From Megasphaera sp. NM10 (GTDB taxonomy: Bacteria > Bacillota > Negativicutes > Veillonellales > Megasphaeraceae): a stretch of DNA of 43,184 bases. Of the stretch, positions 9,236-18,427 are shown one piece after another. The position numbers and the translations under genes are program-made. Every line of letters begins with the position of its first letter. Position 1 is the first letter of the stretch. The stretch covers positions 1-43,184 of the forward strand of contig NZ_APHY01000049.1 in assembly GCF_000417505.1 (NCBI RefSeq). The letters run 5' to 3'. Under the pieces are notes generated by a model. That model did not search any database. It was not told the origin of the DNA and saw only the letters and a program-made list of their open reading frames with translations.

Positions 9236-9282
9236 AAGGACTGTTTCATAAGGGTATCTGCCATCATGAAACAGTCCTTTTT
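9236..9282 (+). terminator. Rho-independent terminator of the porin gene
   Basis: AAGGACTGTTTCAT and ATGAAACAGTCCTT form a long stem with a 16-base loop, followed by TTTTT. Confidence 0.85.
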
Positions 9283-9365
9283 CGCTAACTGCTGACTGCT
9301 AACTGCTAACCCCTAGCCACGAGCCACGAGATAAAAATGATTGCTAATTTTTTATATTATGTTTT

Positions 9366-9458
9366 GTAGGGGCTCGCGCGTGGCGAGCCCGCCGGGTACA
9401 TGTGAAATACTTGTGAACCGGATTTGCGTGAACGGGCGCCCCACGTGGTCGCCCCTAC
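9366..9458. repeat. Family A REPIN-like doublet
   Basis: Left arm GTAGGGGCTCGCGCGTGGCG with CCCGCCGGG, a ~40-bp spacer, and right arm GGGCGCCCCACGTGGTCGCC plus CCTAC. Short CCACGAG copies lie just before it (9311-9331). The rest of the 360-bp gap up to the amidase promoter shows no gene. Confidence 0.75.
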
Positions 9459-9467
9459 AGAAAATAA

Positions 9468-9497
9468 TTGCCAATTCCGCCCGAATCGTTGTATAAT
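9468..9497 (+). promoter_or_regulatory. Promoter of the amidase gene
   Basis: TTGCCA, an 18-bp spacer, then TATAAT, 43 bp before the amidase start. Confidence 0.7.
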
Positions 9498-9539
9498 GAA
9501 TAAGTTGAAACAGTTTAGGATCGTAAAGGAGAAGATACT

Positions 9540-10706
9540 GTGTTGAAAAAATTGTGGATCCTTCCGCTTATGCTGCTCGTCTTCCTGATACCGATGGTAT
9601 CGGCCCAGGCAGCGGCTAAGCCGGAAATTACCAATGTGCGGACGGCAACGCGAACAGATGCCAACACGCCTTTTGTTCGGACCGTCCTCGATGTCAGCGG
9701 TAAGGCCAATCCCAAGCTATACATCGATAACTCCGGCGAGTATGTTTTCGTCACTTTGCCTAACACAGGGATTGGCAAGAATGTGGCTAAGAGCTATAAG
9801 CCCAACAGCAACGTCATTTCCCGTGTCACCTTATCGTCTCGCTCGTCGAGTACGGACGTGACCATCAAGGTCCCGCGGGCCGTCACCAAGAATGACGTCA
9901 AAGTCTTTACCCTTCCCGGGGCAACAGGCAGTAAAGTATCGAGCCGTGTCGTCATCGACATCAACGATAAATCGGGCAAGCTCAAGCAGTGGAGCCATTG
10001 GGGTGATACCAATATCGGTATCAAAGGGGCGACCAAGCCATCTCAGAGCTGGAAACCGTCGTCTACCAAGCAGCCGGCAACCAATGTCCCGGCCTATAGC
10101 AGCAGCAAGACCTACAGCCTGACCAAGGGCCTCCAGGGCAAGACCATTGCCATCGACCCCGGCCATGGCGGTTCGGACTCCGGCGCTGTCGGAACGTATT
10201 CCAAGGAAAAGGACATTACCCTGGCCATTTCCAAGAAAGTCGCATCCCTGCTCAGTGCAGCTGGTGCCAATGTCATCATGACCCGCACGACTGACGTCGA
10301 TGTCTACGCACCGTATGATGGCGCTGTCGAAGAACTGCAGGCCCGCTGCAACATCGCCAATGCAGCCAAAGCCGACGTCTTCGTCTGCATCCACATCGAT
10401 TCCTTCGATTCCCCGTCAGCAGGCGGCGTCACAGCCTATTACAACAGTAAGACCCCGTATGACTACGGTCTGGCCAACTACATCCACCTTCAGAACATGA
10501 AGGCGACGAACTTTGCCGACCGCGGCGTCAAGACGGCCAACTTCTACGTCCTCTTGCACACCAACATGCCGGCAACCTTGCTGGAATTGGGCTTCATCTC
10601 CAACCCGAACGAAGAAAAAGCCCTCAACTCTGATGCCCAGCAGCAGAACTTTGCCGAAAGCATCGTCAAAGGCCTGGCCGACTACTTCAACCATAACGGG
10701 AATTAA
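9540..10706 (+). CDS. N-acetylmuramoyl-L-alanine amidase with AMIN domain
   Basis: Cell-wall hydrolase of 388 residues that cuts the amide bond between MurNAc and the stem peptide. A signal peptide (1-26, cleaved after SAQAAA or nearby) is followed by an AMIN-type beta-rich domain (about 28-145) that targets septal or envelope sites. A Ser/Thr/Pro/Lys linker (about 150-198) leads to an Amidase_3 catalytic domain (201-385). Zinc ligands are H209 in DPGHGGSDSG, E223 in SKEKDIT and H285 in VCIHID; the catalytic Glu is E349 in LLELGFISN. The start is GTG at 9540, preceded by AAAGGAG. It is monocistronic, between its own promoter and two terminators. It resembles AmiC-type enzymes that act in cell separation of diderms. 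Confidence 0.93.
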   Translation: MLKKLWILPLMLLVFLIPMVSAQAAAKPEITNVRTATRTDANTPFVRTVLDVSGKANPKLYIDNSGEYVFVTLPNTGIGKNVAKSYKPNSNVISRVTLSSRSSSTDVTIKVPRAVTKNDVKVFTLPGATGSKVSSRVVIDINDKSGKLKQWSHWGDTNIGIKGATKPSQSWKPSSTKQPATNVPAYSSSKTYSLTKGLQGKTIAIDPGHGGSDSGAVGTYSKEKDITLAISKKVASLLSAAGANVIMTRTTDVDVYAPYDGAVEELQARCNIANAAKADVFVCIHIDSFDSPSAGGVTAYYNSKTPYDYGLANYIHLQNMKATNFADRGVKTANFYVLLHTNMPATLLELGFISNPNEEKALNSDAQQQNFAESIVKGLADYFNHNGN

Positions 10707-10740
10707 GAGAAAAGTTTGTAGTTCAGAGTTTGTAGTAAAA

Positions 10741-10787
10741 ACGGGGCTGTCGCACGAAGACTTCTACCATCATGCGCGGCCCCGTTT
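10741..10787 (+). terminator. Terminator hairpin after the amidase gene
   Basis: ACGGGGC and GCCCCGT arms with a long loop, followed by TTTACTTT. Confidence 0.6.
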
Positions 10788-10884
10788 ACTTTATAGTTTG
10801 TAGCACAGAGTTTGTAGTTTGCAGAGAAAACCTTTAAATTTAAACCCATCCGCTAACAACTAACAACTAGCCACTAACAACTTT

Positions 10885-10920
10885 AAAGGGCTTGTCGTCG
10901 TGCGACAAGCCCTTTTTTTT
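10885..10920 (+). terminator. Rho-independent terminator
   Basis: AAAGGGCTTGTCG, a five-base loop, CGACAAGCCCTTT and eight more T: a textbook second terminator behind the amidase gene. Confidence 0.85.
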
Positions 10921-11011
10921 TGAATCATGGAATGAACGCAGTTCGCCGGCCGCAGGTGGCAGGTCGCCGCGATCCTGCGTACCGCAAAAAACACACGACT
11001 ATTGGCCGTGT

Positions 11012-11600
11012 GCGTAGGGGCCGCCTGGGTAAGGCGGCCCGCCGTGAGATTTAACCACAACCCATTCGGGTATAATGGCGGATTTTACGAGCTACGAATC
11101 ACGGGTCACGGCTTTTTCACGGACTCAGATGCGGCTATGCCGCGACAGACTCAGGATTGTATTACGACCGGGTGTCATCTGTCATAAATTCCGGCTATGC
11201 GCAGGATTCACGGCGGCCTTTTTGGCCCGTCAGGTGCCGACCAACGGAAGGCGCAGGACGGTTGCCAAAACGGACAGCCGTGGCTGGACGCCTTTCAGGG
11301 CGTCCCCCTACGATATCGCATACAGGCGATGAATGAGAACTCTGGTTACATGACAAAAAAAATACACGGCCCATGGCCTTGTGCGTAGGGGCTCGCATGT
11401 GGCGAGCCCGCTAGGGAGATTTCATCACAGCCCATGCTGGTATAATGGTGAGGGTTTACGGACTACGAGCCGAGGGTCACTCGAGGCGATGTCGTTCTTC
11501 TGAATCTGTTGCCGCGTAGCGGCATTTGAATCCGAGGCGGCCTGCGACCTGCGGGGCCGCCAGGCCCCACGAACCACTAGCCACTAGCCACTAGCCACTA
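11012..11600. repeat. Mosaic of dispersed repeats, no gene
   Basis: This ~590-bp gap holds single family A arms (11015 GTAGGGGCCGCC..., 11386 GTAGGGGCTCGC...), each followed by a GAGATTT(C/A)A...GGTATAATGG segment. It also holds family C ends facing each other (GACTCAGATGCGGC near 11121 and GCCGCGTAGCGGCATTTGAA near 11509) and terminal CCACTAG strings. The same modules flank the nuclease gene at 19381. No ORF here has a ribosome-binding site or family resemblance. From 10921 to 11011 nothing is recognisable. Confidence 0.7.
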
Positions 11601-11605
11601 AAACA

Positions 11606-11634
11606 TTGACATCACTCCTTGTTTATGGTATATT
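11606..11634 (+). promoter_or_regulatory. Promoter of the rplU-prp-rpmA operon
   Basis: TTGACA, a 17-bp spacer, then TATATT; transcription would start near 11641, about 100 nt before rplU. Confidence 0.8.
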
Positions 11635-11639
11635 AGAGA

Positions 11640-11730
11640 AGTCGTAGCATAAGTGGCTATGGATAAGCCGCGTGGAGAGGCTCACAAGTTCCCGCAAGGG
11701 ACGCCGTATTCAGCGAGTATATTGATGAGG
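11640..11730 (+). ncRNA. Probable ribosomal protein L21 leader (autoregulatory)
   Basis: A structured ~95-nt leader lies directly ahead of rplU, including hairpin GTTCCCGCAAGGGAC and further complementary segments (GTGGCTATGGATAAGCCGC). Its position and size match the L21 leader known in Firmicutes, which binds L21 to repress the operon. A covariance-model search was not possible here. Confidence 0.6.
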
Positions 11731-11741
11731 AGGTGTCACTC

Positions 11742-12053
11742 ATGTACGCTATTATTAAAACAGGTGGAAAACAGTATCGTGTCCAGGAAGGCGACAACAT
11801 TTTCGTCGAAAAACTGAATGCCGATGTTGATTCCAACGTAGTATTCGACCAGGTATTGGCAGTCGTTAACGACGGTGATGTTAAAGTAGGTACTCCCGTT
11901 GTTGAAGGCGCTAAAGTAACTGCAAAAGTATTGGCTCAGGGCAAAGAAAAGAAAGTCCTCGTTTTCAAATACAAAGCAAAATCCAACTACCGTCGTCGTC
12001 AGGGCCATCGTCAGCCGTTCACGAAAGTTACAATCGAAAAGATTGAAGGCTAA
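11742..12053 (+). CDS. rplU: 50S ribosomal protein L21
   Basis: A 103-residue ribosomal protein binding 23S rRNA in the large subunit. It opens with [18 protein letters not shown] and ends with the basic [17 protein letters not shown] signature of L21. Start ATG 11742 has GAGGAGGTG upstream. It is the first gene of the operon with prp and rpmA; its stop overlaps the prp start by one base (TAATG). Confidence 0.98.
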   Translation: MYAIIKTGGKQYRVQEGDNIFVEKLNADVDSNVVFDQVLAVVNDGDVKVGTPVVEGAKVTAKVLAQGKEKKVLVFKYKAKSNYRRRQGHRQPFTKVTIEKIEG

Positions 12054-12361
12054 TGATTACCATTACGATGCATCGCGATAAGAGAGACCGCTACACGGGT
12101 TTTACCATAAAAGGCCATGCCGATTATGACGAAGCCGGCAGCGATATTGTCTGTGCCGCCGTATCGGCATTGTCGCAGACAGCCTTGTTGGGTCTCATAC
12201 AGTATGCTTCGCAAGACGTACCGTATGAAGTAAACGATGGCTTCTTATCCGTCCAGGTCCCCAAGCCCTGTGAAGCCTCACAGATCATCTTAGGGACTAT
12301 GGTAGCAGGTTTGGAACAAATTGTACGGCAGTATGGAGAATACGTCGTACTCGACTCATAG
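12053..12361 (+). CDS. prp: Ribosomal-processing cysteine protease Prp
   Basis: A 102-residue cysteine protease that removes the N-terminal extension of ribosomal protein L27 in Firmicutes and relatives. The catalytic pair is visible as H22 ([10 protein letters not shown]) and C34 ([13 protein letters not shown]), the same positions as in the characterised staphylococcal enzyme. It lies between rplU and rpmA, overlapping rplU by one base. Its substrate, the extended L27, is encoded immediately downstream. Confidence 0.95.
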   Translation: MITITMHRDKRDRYTGFTIKGHADYDEAGSDIVCAAVSALSQTALLGLIQYASQDVPYEVNDGFLSVQVPKPCEASQIILGTMVAGLEQIVRQYGEYVVLDS

Positions 12362-12380
12362 ACGTCAGGAGGTGGACGGA

Positions 12381-12665
12381 ATGTTCAATTTCAACTTACA
12401 GCTTTTCGCTCATAAAAAAGGGACAGGCTCCACGCGTAACGGCCGTGATAGCGAATCGAAACGCCTTGGTGTAAAATGCCATGACGGCGTCATCGTTAAA
12501 GCCGGCAACATCATCGTTCGCCAGCGTGGTACGCACTTCCATCCGGGCACGAACGTAGGCATCGGCAAAGATGATACCTTGTTCGCAACGGCTGCAGGTA
12601 AAGTTGCTTTCGAACGCGCTGGTAAATACAACCGCAAAGTTAGCGTATACCCTGTAGAAGCATAA
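12381..12665 (+). CDS. rpmA: 50S ribosomal protein L27 with cleavable N-terminal extension
   Basis: A 94-residue L27, placed at the peptidyl-transferase centre. It starts [14 protein letters not shown]; the [10 protein letters not shown] junction is the Prp cleavage motif, so mature L27 begins at residue 10. The core [17 protein letters not shown] and [15 protein letters not shown] segments are typical. Start ATG 12381 is preceded by CAGGAGGTGG. Confidence 0.98.
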   Translation: MFNFNLQLFAHKKGTGSTRNGRDSESKRLGVKCHDGVIVKAGNIIVRQRGTHFHPGTNVGIGKDDTLFATAAGKVAFERAGKYNRKVSVYPVEA

Positions 12666-12686
12666 TTAGCTTATAGTACAAAACTT

Positions 12687-12766
12687 GTAGGGCTCGCTCG
12701 TGGGCGACCCGTTAGGGATTTGGATGACTCTTTTCCCGGAGCGGGCGCCCCACGTGGCGCCCCTAC
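12687..12766. repeat. Family A REPIN-like doublet
   Basis: Left arm GTAGGGCTCGCTCGTGGGCG, then ACCCGTTAGGGATTTGG, a short spacer, and right arm GCGGGCGCCCCACGTGGCGC plus CCCTAC. At 80 bp it is the shortest doublet in the window; it is followed by a terminator. Confidence 0.8.
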
Positions 12767-12770
12767 AGAA

Positions 12771-12804
12771 AAAAGGCTGTCTTGATGAGACAGCCTTTTT
12801 TTTT
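12771..12804 (+). terminator. Rho-independent terminator of the rplU operon
   Basis: AAAAGGCTGTCT, a short loop, AGACAGCC and nine T. Confidence 0.85.
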
Positions 12805-12819
12805 ATGCCAAAAAAACAC

Positions 12820-12847
12820 TTGTCGTCTTCTCAAAATCCTGTATAAT
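12820..12847 (+). promoter_or_regulatory. Promoter of the hypothetical gene / deacetylase pair
   Basis: TTGTCG, a 16-bp spacer, then TATAAT, 47 bp upstream of the start at 12894. Confidence 0.6.
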
Positions 12848-12893
12848 AGAGGATGTATGTACTTTGATTAAACTTAAGCGGAGGTGTTACGCC

Positions 12894-13292
12894 ATGCGCG
12901 TTAGTGTCAATGGAGAAAACCGTGAGCTCCATGTCTATGACCGGTCTACGGGCGTCGATTATGCCAAACAGATCCTCTGTTCCCAGGAACAGCTGGTCAC
13001 GGACATGTACGGCGAGTTCGTCCTGACCGAAGAAGAATACAACCACTGGACCGAACTGCTGGCCATCCAGCAGGAATCGGAAGACCTGCTCTTTGAACTG
13101 AAAGACGTCCTGGTCAAGCAGGAACTGGATGATTACATGTATGAAGAAACGAAATACATGACGACGACCATCGAAACGATCCATATGGAAAATATCTGTA
13201 TCAAAGAGCTGAAAGAAGCCCTGGAAAAAGGCGATGAAAAATGGCTGACTGAGAACCATTTCATCAAGACCCTGAAAAACGTAACAAAATAA
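12894..13292 (+). CDS. Hypothetical acidic protein
   Basis: Encodes 132 residues that I do not recognise. It is acidic, rich in Glu and Asp, with no signal peptide or membrane segment. After a short beta-like N-terminus (MRVSVNGENRELHVYD) it is predicted helical, with a likely coiled coil around 45-115. ATG 12894 is preceded by GCGGAGGTG, which decides this start over upstream codons. The deacetylase gene begins 10 bp after the stop, so the two probably share one transcript. Codon use matches the neighbours. Confidence 0.75.
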   Translation: MRVSVNGENRELHVYDRSTGVDYAKQILCSQEQLVTDMYGEFVLTEEEYNHWTELLAIQQESEDLLFELKDVLVKQELDDYMYEETKYMTTTIETIHMENICIKELKEALEKGDEKWLTENHFIKTLKNVTK

Positions 13293-13302
13293 AGGAAGTC
13301 TT

Positions 13303-14157
13303 ATGTTGAAGAAAATATGCTCGTGGATCATCGGCGTCATTCTCACCGTCCTGGTCCTCCTTATCGGTATCTTTGCTTTTTGGTATTTCGGGTCGACGAA
13401 CTATCACCTGACAGGCGTCCCGGTCCTGAACTACCATCAGGTCAATAATAAATTCAACACCGTGCTGACCATGAAGCCGGCTAACTTTGACGAACAGATG
13501 AAATATCTGCACGACAACGATTACCATTCCATTACGCTGGAACAGTTCGATGCCTACATGCGCGGCGAAGGCGACCTGCCCGACCGGCCAGTCCTCATCA
13601 CCTTTGATGACGGCTACGTCGACAACTATGAAAACGCCTATCCCATCCTGAAGAAATACCACATGCGCGGCACCATATTCCTGATCATCAACCTCATGAA
13701 TACGCCGGGCTACCTGACCTGGGACCAGGTCAAGGAAATGTCCGCCGACGGCATGGAATTCGGGTCCCACACCATCAGCCATAAGCCCCTGACCAGCTTT
13801 GACCGGGCTGGCGTGCGTCACGAACTGCAGGATTCCAAAGACATCATCGAAAAGATGACAGGGAAACCGTGCCACTTCATCGCCTTCCCGGAAGGCAAAT
13901 ATAACGATATGGTCATGGAAGAAACGCGGGGAGCCGGCTACCGCTACGCTTTCACCGTAGAAACAGGCCGCGACTTCCCCTGGGACGACCCGTATGACCT
14001 GGACCGCGTCCCCATGTTTGAAGGCCCTATCAGCTTCAAACACTTCCGGTTCCGTCTGACCTTCAGCGCCTTCAGCGCGCTCCTGTGGAAGACCCATAAA
14101 TACTTTGAACACATAGAGATGACCAAAGATTTGGCCCAACATATCCCGCAGCCGTAA
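13303..14157 (+). CDS. Membrane-anchored polysaccharide deacetylase (NodB domain)
   Basis: A 284-residue carbohydrate esterase family 4 enzyme. An N-terminal transmembrane anchor (about 8-29) places the catalytic domain outside the cytoplasmic membrane. NodB motifs: TFDDGY (100-105; D102 base, D103 metal ligand), HTISH (156-160; metal-binding H156 and H160), and AFPEGKYND as motif 3. Likely substrates are N-acetyl groups on peptidoglycan or an exported polysaccharide; sequence alone does not decide. It has a weak AAGGAAG ribosome-binding site and is closely spaced after the hypothetical gene. Confidence 0.9.
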   Translation: MLKKICSWIIGVILTVLVLLIGIFAFWYFGSTNYHLTGVPVLNYHQVNNKFNTVLTMKPANFDEQMKYLHDNDYHSITLEQFDAYMRGEGDLPDRPVLITFDDGYVDNYENAYPILKKYHMRGTIFLIINLMNTPGYLTWDQVKEMSADGMEFGSHTISHKPLTSFDRAGVRHELQDSKDIIEKMTGKPCHFIAFPEGKYNDMVMEETRGAGYRYAFTVETGRDFPWDDPYDLDRVPMFEGPISFKHFRFRLTFSAFSALLWKTHKYFEHIEMTKDLAQHIPQP

Positions 14158-14174
14158 AAAAGTCGCAGTTATTC

Positions 14175-14233
14175 AAAAAAAGAGCATTTTATGAAACCCT
14201 TGATAAGGGATTTCATGGAATGCTCTTTTTTTT
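14175..14233 (+). terminator. Rho-independent terminator after the deacetylase
   Basis: AAAAAAGAGCATT...ATGAAA-CCCTTGATAAGGG-TTTCAT...AATGCTC followed by eight T: a long two-part stem. Confidence 0.85.
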
Positions 14234-14239
14234 ACAAAA

Positions 14240-14507
14240 ATTTTTGTGTCATATTTTGTTTCTACAATGTTAATACTATATATTAACTAATTACAAAATA
14301 AAGAATAAAAATATAATTACAAACAAGAGCAATGACTGCTGCAAATAACAGATAAATCGCGTAATAAAGCCTTTTAAAAAGAAAAATAAATGCTATAATG
14401 ATGTCACAAAATACACATATTATTTACATAAAAATGCAAAATAATGAAAGAAGGTGCATCGAAAAAATCTTACATGATATATACGGTGAAATCATTATCA
14501 GCAAAGG
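14240..14507 (+). promoter_or_regulatory. Very AT-rich adhesin promoter region
   Basis: About 270 bp of strongly AT-rich DNA, unlike the GC-rich surroundings. TGCTATAATGATGTCACA (TATAAT at 14394-14399, extended -10 TG) lies ~120 bp before the adhesin. The same TGCTATAAT...GTCACA block recurs at 18343 upstream of the poly-G ORF, so both may answer to one regulator or derive from one duplication. Such DNA is a typical target of nucleoid silencers. Confidence 0.55.
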
Positions 14508-14519
14508 ATGCGCGAACAC

Positions 14520-17500
14520 ATGAATAAGATATTTAAAGTTATTTATAGCAAAACCAGACACTGCTACGTCGTCGTTTCAGAACTGGCTAAAAGTCACTGC
14601 AAAACGGCAGGTAGTCATACGGCAAGAAATAAAACAGCATTGACGGCAGCTGTGCTGCTGGCACTGGGGACGTTCTCAGTTGCATCGGTATTTATGCCGA
14701 TGACCGCAGAAGCGGCCGATAAAACCAAGACTGATGGTTCTAACTTTGTTGGTGTAGAACGCACGGATGGACTGTTGGACGATAGCAAATATGCTAACTA
14801 TGGTGGCAAAGGAGCAGGTGGGGCTGATTCCATTACTTTGGGCTTGAATGCACAAGCTGGAGCCGGAACAATCACAATCGGCGACCAAATTCCTATCGTC
14901 CCATTGATGATACGAAGGCTGCAGCCATTTTGGGTAGTGTTAATGACCCCGTTAAACTTGGCGAAACCATGAAAGATGCTGTCAAGGAAAGTGGCGGTCA
15001 GGTCATGGTCATGGGCGGCGGCAACACCGTTGACAAAGCCTACATGACCCAGGTCACCGGTGTCGGCAACACGGTAAGCGGTAAAGATAGCACCTACGCA
15101 GAAGGAACATCGACGCAGTACAACTTCGTCAACGGCTTCCAGAATGAACTGTCCAACGGTAAACACGACTATATCATCGGTTCGAACAACAAGGTCAGCG
15201 GCGAAAGCGTAGATAAGAATCAGTCTAACATCATCTTCGGTGATAACCATAAGCTGACGGGTCAGAATAACAACGTCATCATCGGTTCCTCTGATACCGC
15301 TGATGATGAAACAAAAGTTTCTAATGCTGTGATAGAAGTTGGGTGACAACACGGTTCAGTATGATTTAAATACCAATAAGGATAAGATTACTCTTGCGGG
15401 TCAACAAGGTACGACAATTACCAATGTAAAGAGTGCCCTCGATGGTGCTAAAGATGCAGACGGTAAGAAGGCCACGATTGCTACAGCAACCGGCAATGTT
15501 CTGAAGAATGCAGCAAACCTTGGCGATTTGCAGAAAGTCTACAACGATGTCAATGCAAAAGCTGATAAAGCCAGTGCTTCGCATACGGCCTTGACCGTAG
15601 AAGGTGGCACGCCAGCCGGTAAGGATGATGCAGAGAATAAAGACGTCTATGCTGGCAAGAATATCCTGCTCCATGAATCTACAGGTACAAATGGCAAGGT
15701 CACGTATGATCTGAAGCTGGCCAAGGACATCACAATCGGCGAGCCGGGCAAGGACGGTAAAGTCGGCATCTCCGGCAAGGACGGCAAAGATGCGGTCTCC
15801 ATTTCCGGTAAAGACGGCGTCGGCCTTATCGGCCTGACAGGCCCTGCTGGCACCAATGGCATGAATGGTGCAGATGGCAAGCCGGGAACTTCCATCGATA
15901 TCACGGTCAAGAATGGCTATGATGGAAAAACTGGAACGGATGGCAAGGATGGTGTTAAAGGTGAAAAAGGTGTGGATGGAACGAGCTTGACCCGTATTGT
16001 CTACACCGACAAGACTGGTGAACACCAGGTTGCTACTCTGGAAGATGGCCTGAAATTCAAGGGTGATAATACGACCGTTATTTCCAAGAAGCTCAACAAC
16101 ACCCTCGATATCATCGGTGGTGCAGACAGCAAGAACCTGACGGATAAGAACATTGGTGTCAATAACGACGGTGGCAAGCTGAAAGCCCAGTTGTCTAAGG
16201 ATTTGACAGGCATGAACAGCACTACCTATACAACCACAACTGGCGAAGGAGAATCGGCAACGACTTCTACGACAGTAGTGAATGGGAATGGCCTGACAAT
16301 TACGAACGGCCCAAGTATCACCAACAAAGGTGTTGATGGTGGCAACAAAGTCATCACTAATGTTGGCAGTGGCATTGAAAATGATGCAAATGGTAAATAT
16401 ACCGTTACAGATCAGAACAAAGGCAACGCCGCCAATATCGGTGATGTCCAGAACATGGTCAACGATGCCAAGAAGGATTTGACGGATGGAGCTAACGGCC
16501 TGAACAGCAAAGCCAACATCGATGCATCCAACATCGGTGCTAACTTGAAAGATGCTGATGGTTCCGCTGCTTCAGCAGATGCTCAGAAAGCTAATGCTGA
16601 AAAGTGGGGCAGTGCTATCGGTACCGGTGAAATCAAAGCTGATGATGGTCGGATGGTTACCGGCAAGACCGTCTATAATGAAGTCCGTCCGAAGGAAGAT
16701 GGCAACTATGTGAAGAAAGATATGACCACCGGCGAAAATCTGTCGGCTCTCGATAGTAAGATTGGCAAACTGGATGAATCGAAAAAGTACAATTACATTG
16801 ATTCAGGTAAAGATGTTTCCATTTCGGATAACCTGACCAAACTGGATACGCAGGTCAAGAAGAATGCCGATGATATCACTAACATTAACAAATCAATTAG
16901 TACGCTTGACCAGAATGTCGTGAAGTATGATGATTCCAACAAGTCGAAAGTCACGCTGGGCGGTGAAGGCGGCACCACCATCACCAATGTCAAGGATGGT
17001 GTTCTGAGCGATAGCAGTACAGAGGCTGTCAACGGCAAGCAGCTCTACAATGAACAGCAGGCTCGTGAAGCAGCAGATAAGGTCATCACTGAAAAGGTGA
17101 CGAACAACACCACGGAAATTACTAAGATTGAAAATGGTGAAGGCTTTACTGACAAAGGTAAGGAAGTTATCCGTGAGTTGGCCAAAGGCTCGGTCAAAGT
17201 TATCGCGGGTACAAATACAACTGTAACACCTGGCAGCGACAAAGACGGTGCAAAGACCTACGCGGTCAATGTCGAAGGCAATGGCAAGGTCGCTTCTGAC
17301 GACAGGGGCTTGATTTCCGGTGACACGCTTTACAAAGAAGTCCATGTCGACAAGGATGGCTCTTACATCAAGGGGAGCAACACAGTCGGTCAAAACCTGT
17401 CCGCTTTGGACACAGGCCTCAAGACCACCAGTGACCTCATCCACACGAACGACAAGGACGACACCATCCAGATTGGTGGCAATAGCACGGCCACGAAGAT

Positions 17501-18083
17501 CGATGTCAATGGCAAGGATGGCAAAGGCCGCGTCATCACCGGTGTTGTAACCGATACCGGCGACCCGAACAGCGCAGCTAACGTCGGCTACGTTAACGGT
17601 CTCACGGCTGCCAATACGCAGCAGATTTACCGCGACATGAACAACGCGTACAGCCGTTTGGATACGAACATCAACAGAGCCGCAGCCGGCAGCAATGCTT
17701 TGGCAGCCCTCCATCCGCTTGATTTCGACCCGGCTGATAAAGCAAGCTTCGCCGTAGGCTATGGACATTACCATAACGCCAACGCAGCTGCTGTCGGCGC
17801 CTTCTACCAGCCGAACGCCAACACCATGGTCAACATGGGCATTTCCCTTGGCAACGGCGACCCGGGCTTCAATGCCGGCGTCTCCTTCAAGATTGGCAAA
17901 GGCTCCACATACAACGGCGTCAGCAAGGCCGAAATGGCACAGACCATCCATGACCAGGCTGCAGAAATCTCGACTATCAAAGCCAACGATGCAGCTAAGG
18001 ATAAACGGATCGATGCCCTGGAAAAAGAAAACCAGGAAATGAAGAAACAGATCCAGGAAATCCTGGCCCGCCTGAATGGATAA
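14520..18083 (+). CDS. Trimeric autotransporter adhesin (YadA/Hia-like), two frameshifts
   Basis: Type Vc surface adhesin of about 1187 residues. It has an extended signal peptide (MNKIFKVIYSKTRHCYVVVS ... cleaved near TAEA-ADKT), YadA-like head repeats (about 15000-15340), and a collagen-like Gly-X-Y stretch (about 15730-15990, repeated GKDGK). Stalk and neck repeats follow (GGTTITNVKDGVL, AVNGKQLYN, TGENLSALDS). The C-terminal YadA anchor (about 17670-17910; AAAGSNALAALHPLDFDP, SFAVGYGHY) is followed by ~55 more coiled-coil residues. The frame is lost near 14901 (CCCC read as CCC) and regained near 15339 (GG read as GGG), leaving ~440 bp out of phase. ATG 14520 is preferred because it starts the signal motif and has AAAGGA upstream. 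The two compensating indels look like sequence errors; a dead or phase-varied gene is possible. Confidence 0.9.
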
Positions 18084-18119
18084 AAGATAGTGCTGATGCA
18101 CTGACATAGCCAAAAGAAA

Positions 18120-18159
18120 CCAGCCACAGCGTGAGAAATCACACTGTGGCTGGCTTTTT
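18120..18159 (+). terminator. Rho-independent terminator of the adhesin gene
   Basis: CCAGCCACAG and CTGTGGCTGG arms followed by CTTTTTG. A family C fragment (TCAGATGCGGCTTCGCCGCG) follows at 18163. Confidence 0.85.
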
Positions 18160-18199
18160 GTCTCAGATGCGGCTTCGCCGCGACAAAGGCTACAAAAAA

Positions 18200-18427
18200 T
18201 GCAATAATTTTTTTTGTTTTATTATATTCATATTTTTATAATTAATTATATTTAAAATGTATTAATATTGTAAATAAGAGGGATAAGTAATCGATTGATG
18301 GCTTGAGAATGGCTTTATAACGCTTTATTTTGTCGTTTTATATGCTATAATAAAGTCACAGATTTGTTAAAACTATGATGCCTGTTGTTTGTATAAAATG
18401 AATATAATAGGAAAGGAGACTTTTGTT
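18200..18427 (+). promoter_or_regulatory. AT-rich promoter region of the poly-G ORF
   Basis: AT-rich like the adhesin promoter region. TATGCTATAATAAAGTCACA (TATAAT at 18346-18351) repeats the adhesin block. A good Shine-Dalgarno GGAAAGGAG lies nine bases before the ATG at 18428. Confidence 0.55.

Noticed and set aside
10923-11600. Several 60-90 codon frames in the gap before rplU
   Set aside because: They consist of repeat modules found elsewhere and lack start signals and family resemblance.
14901-15340. Programmed frameshifting or phase variation in the adhesin
   Set aside because: The runs involved are only three or four bases long, and the two shifts compensate each other, which fits sequence error better; not fully excluded.
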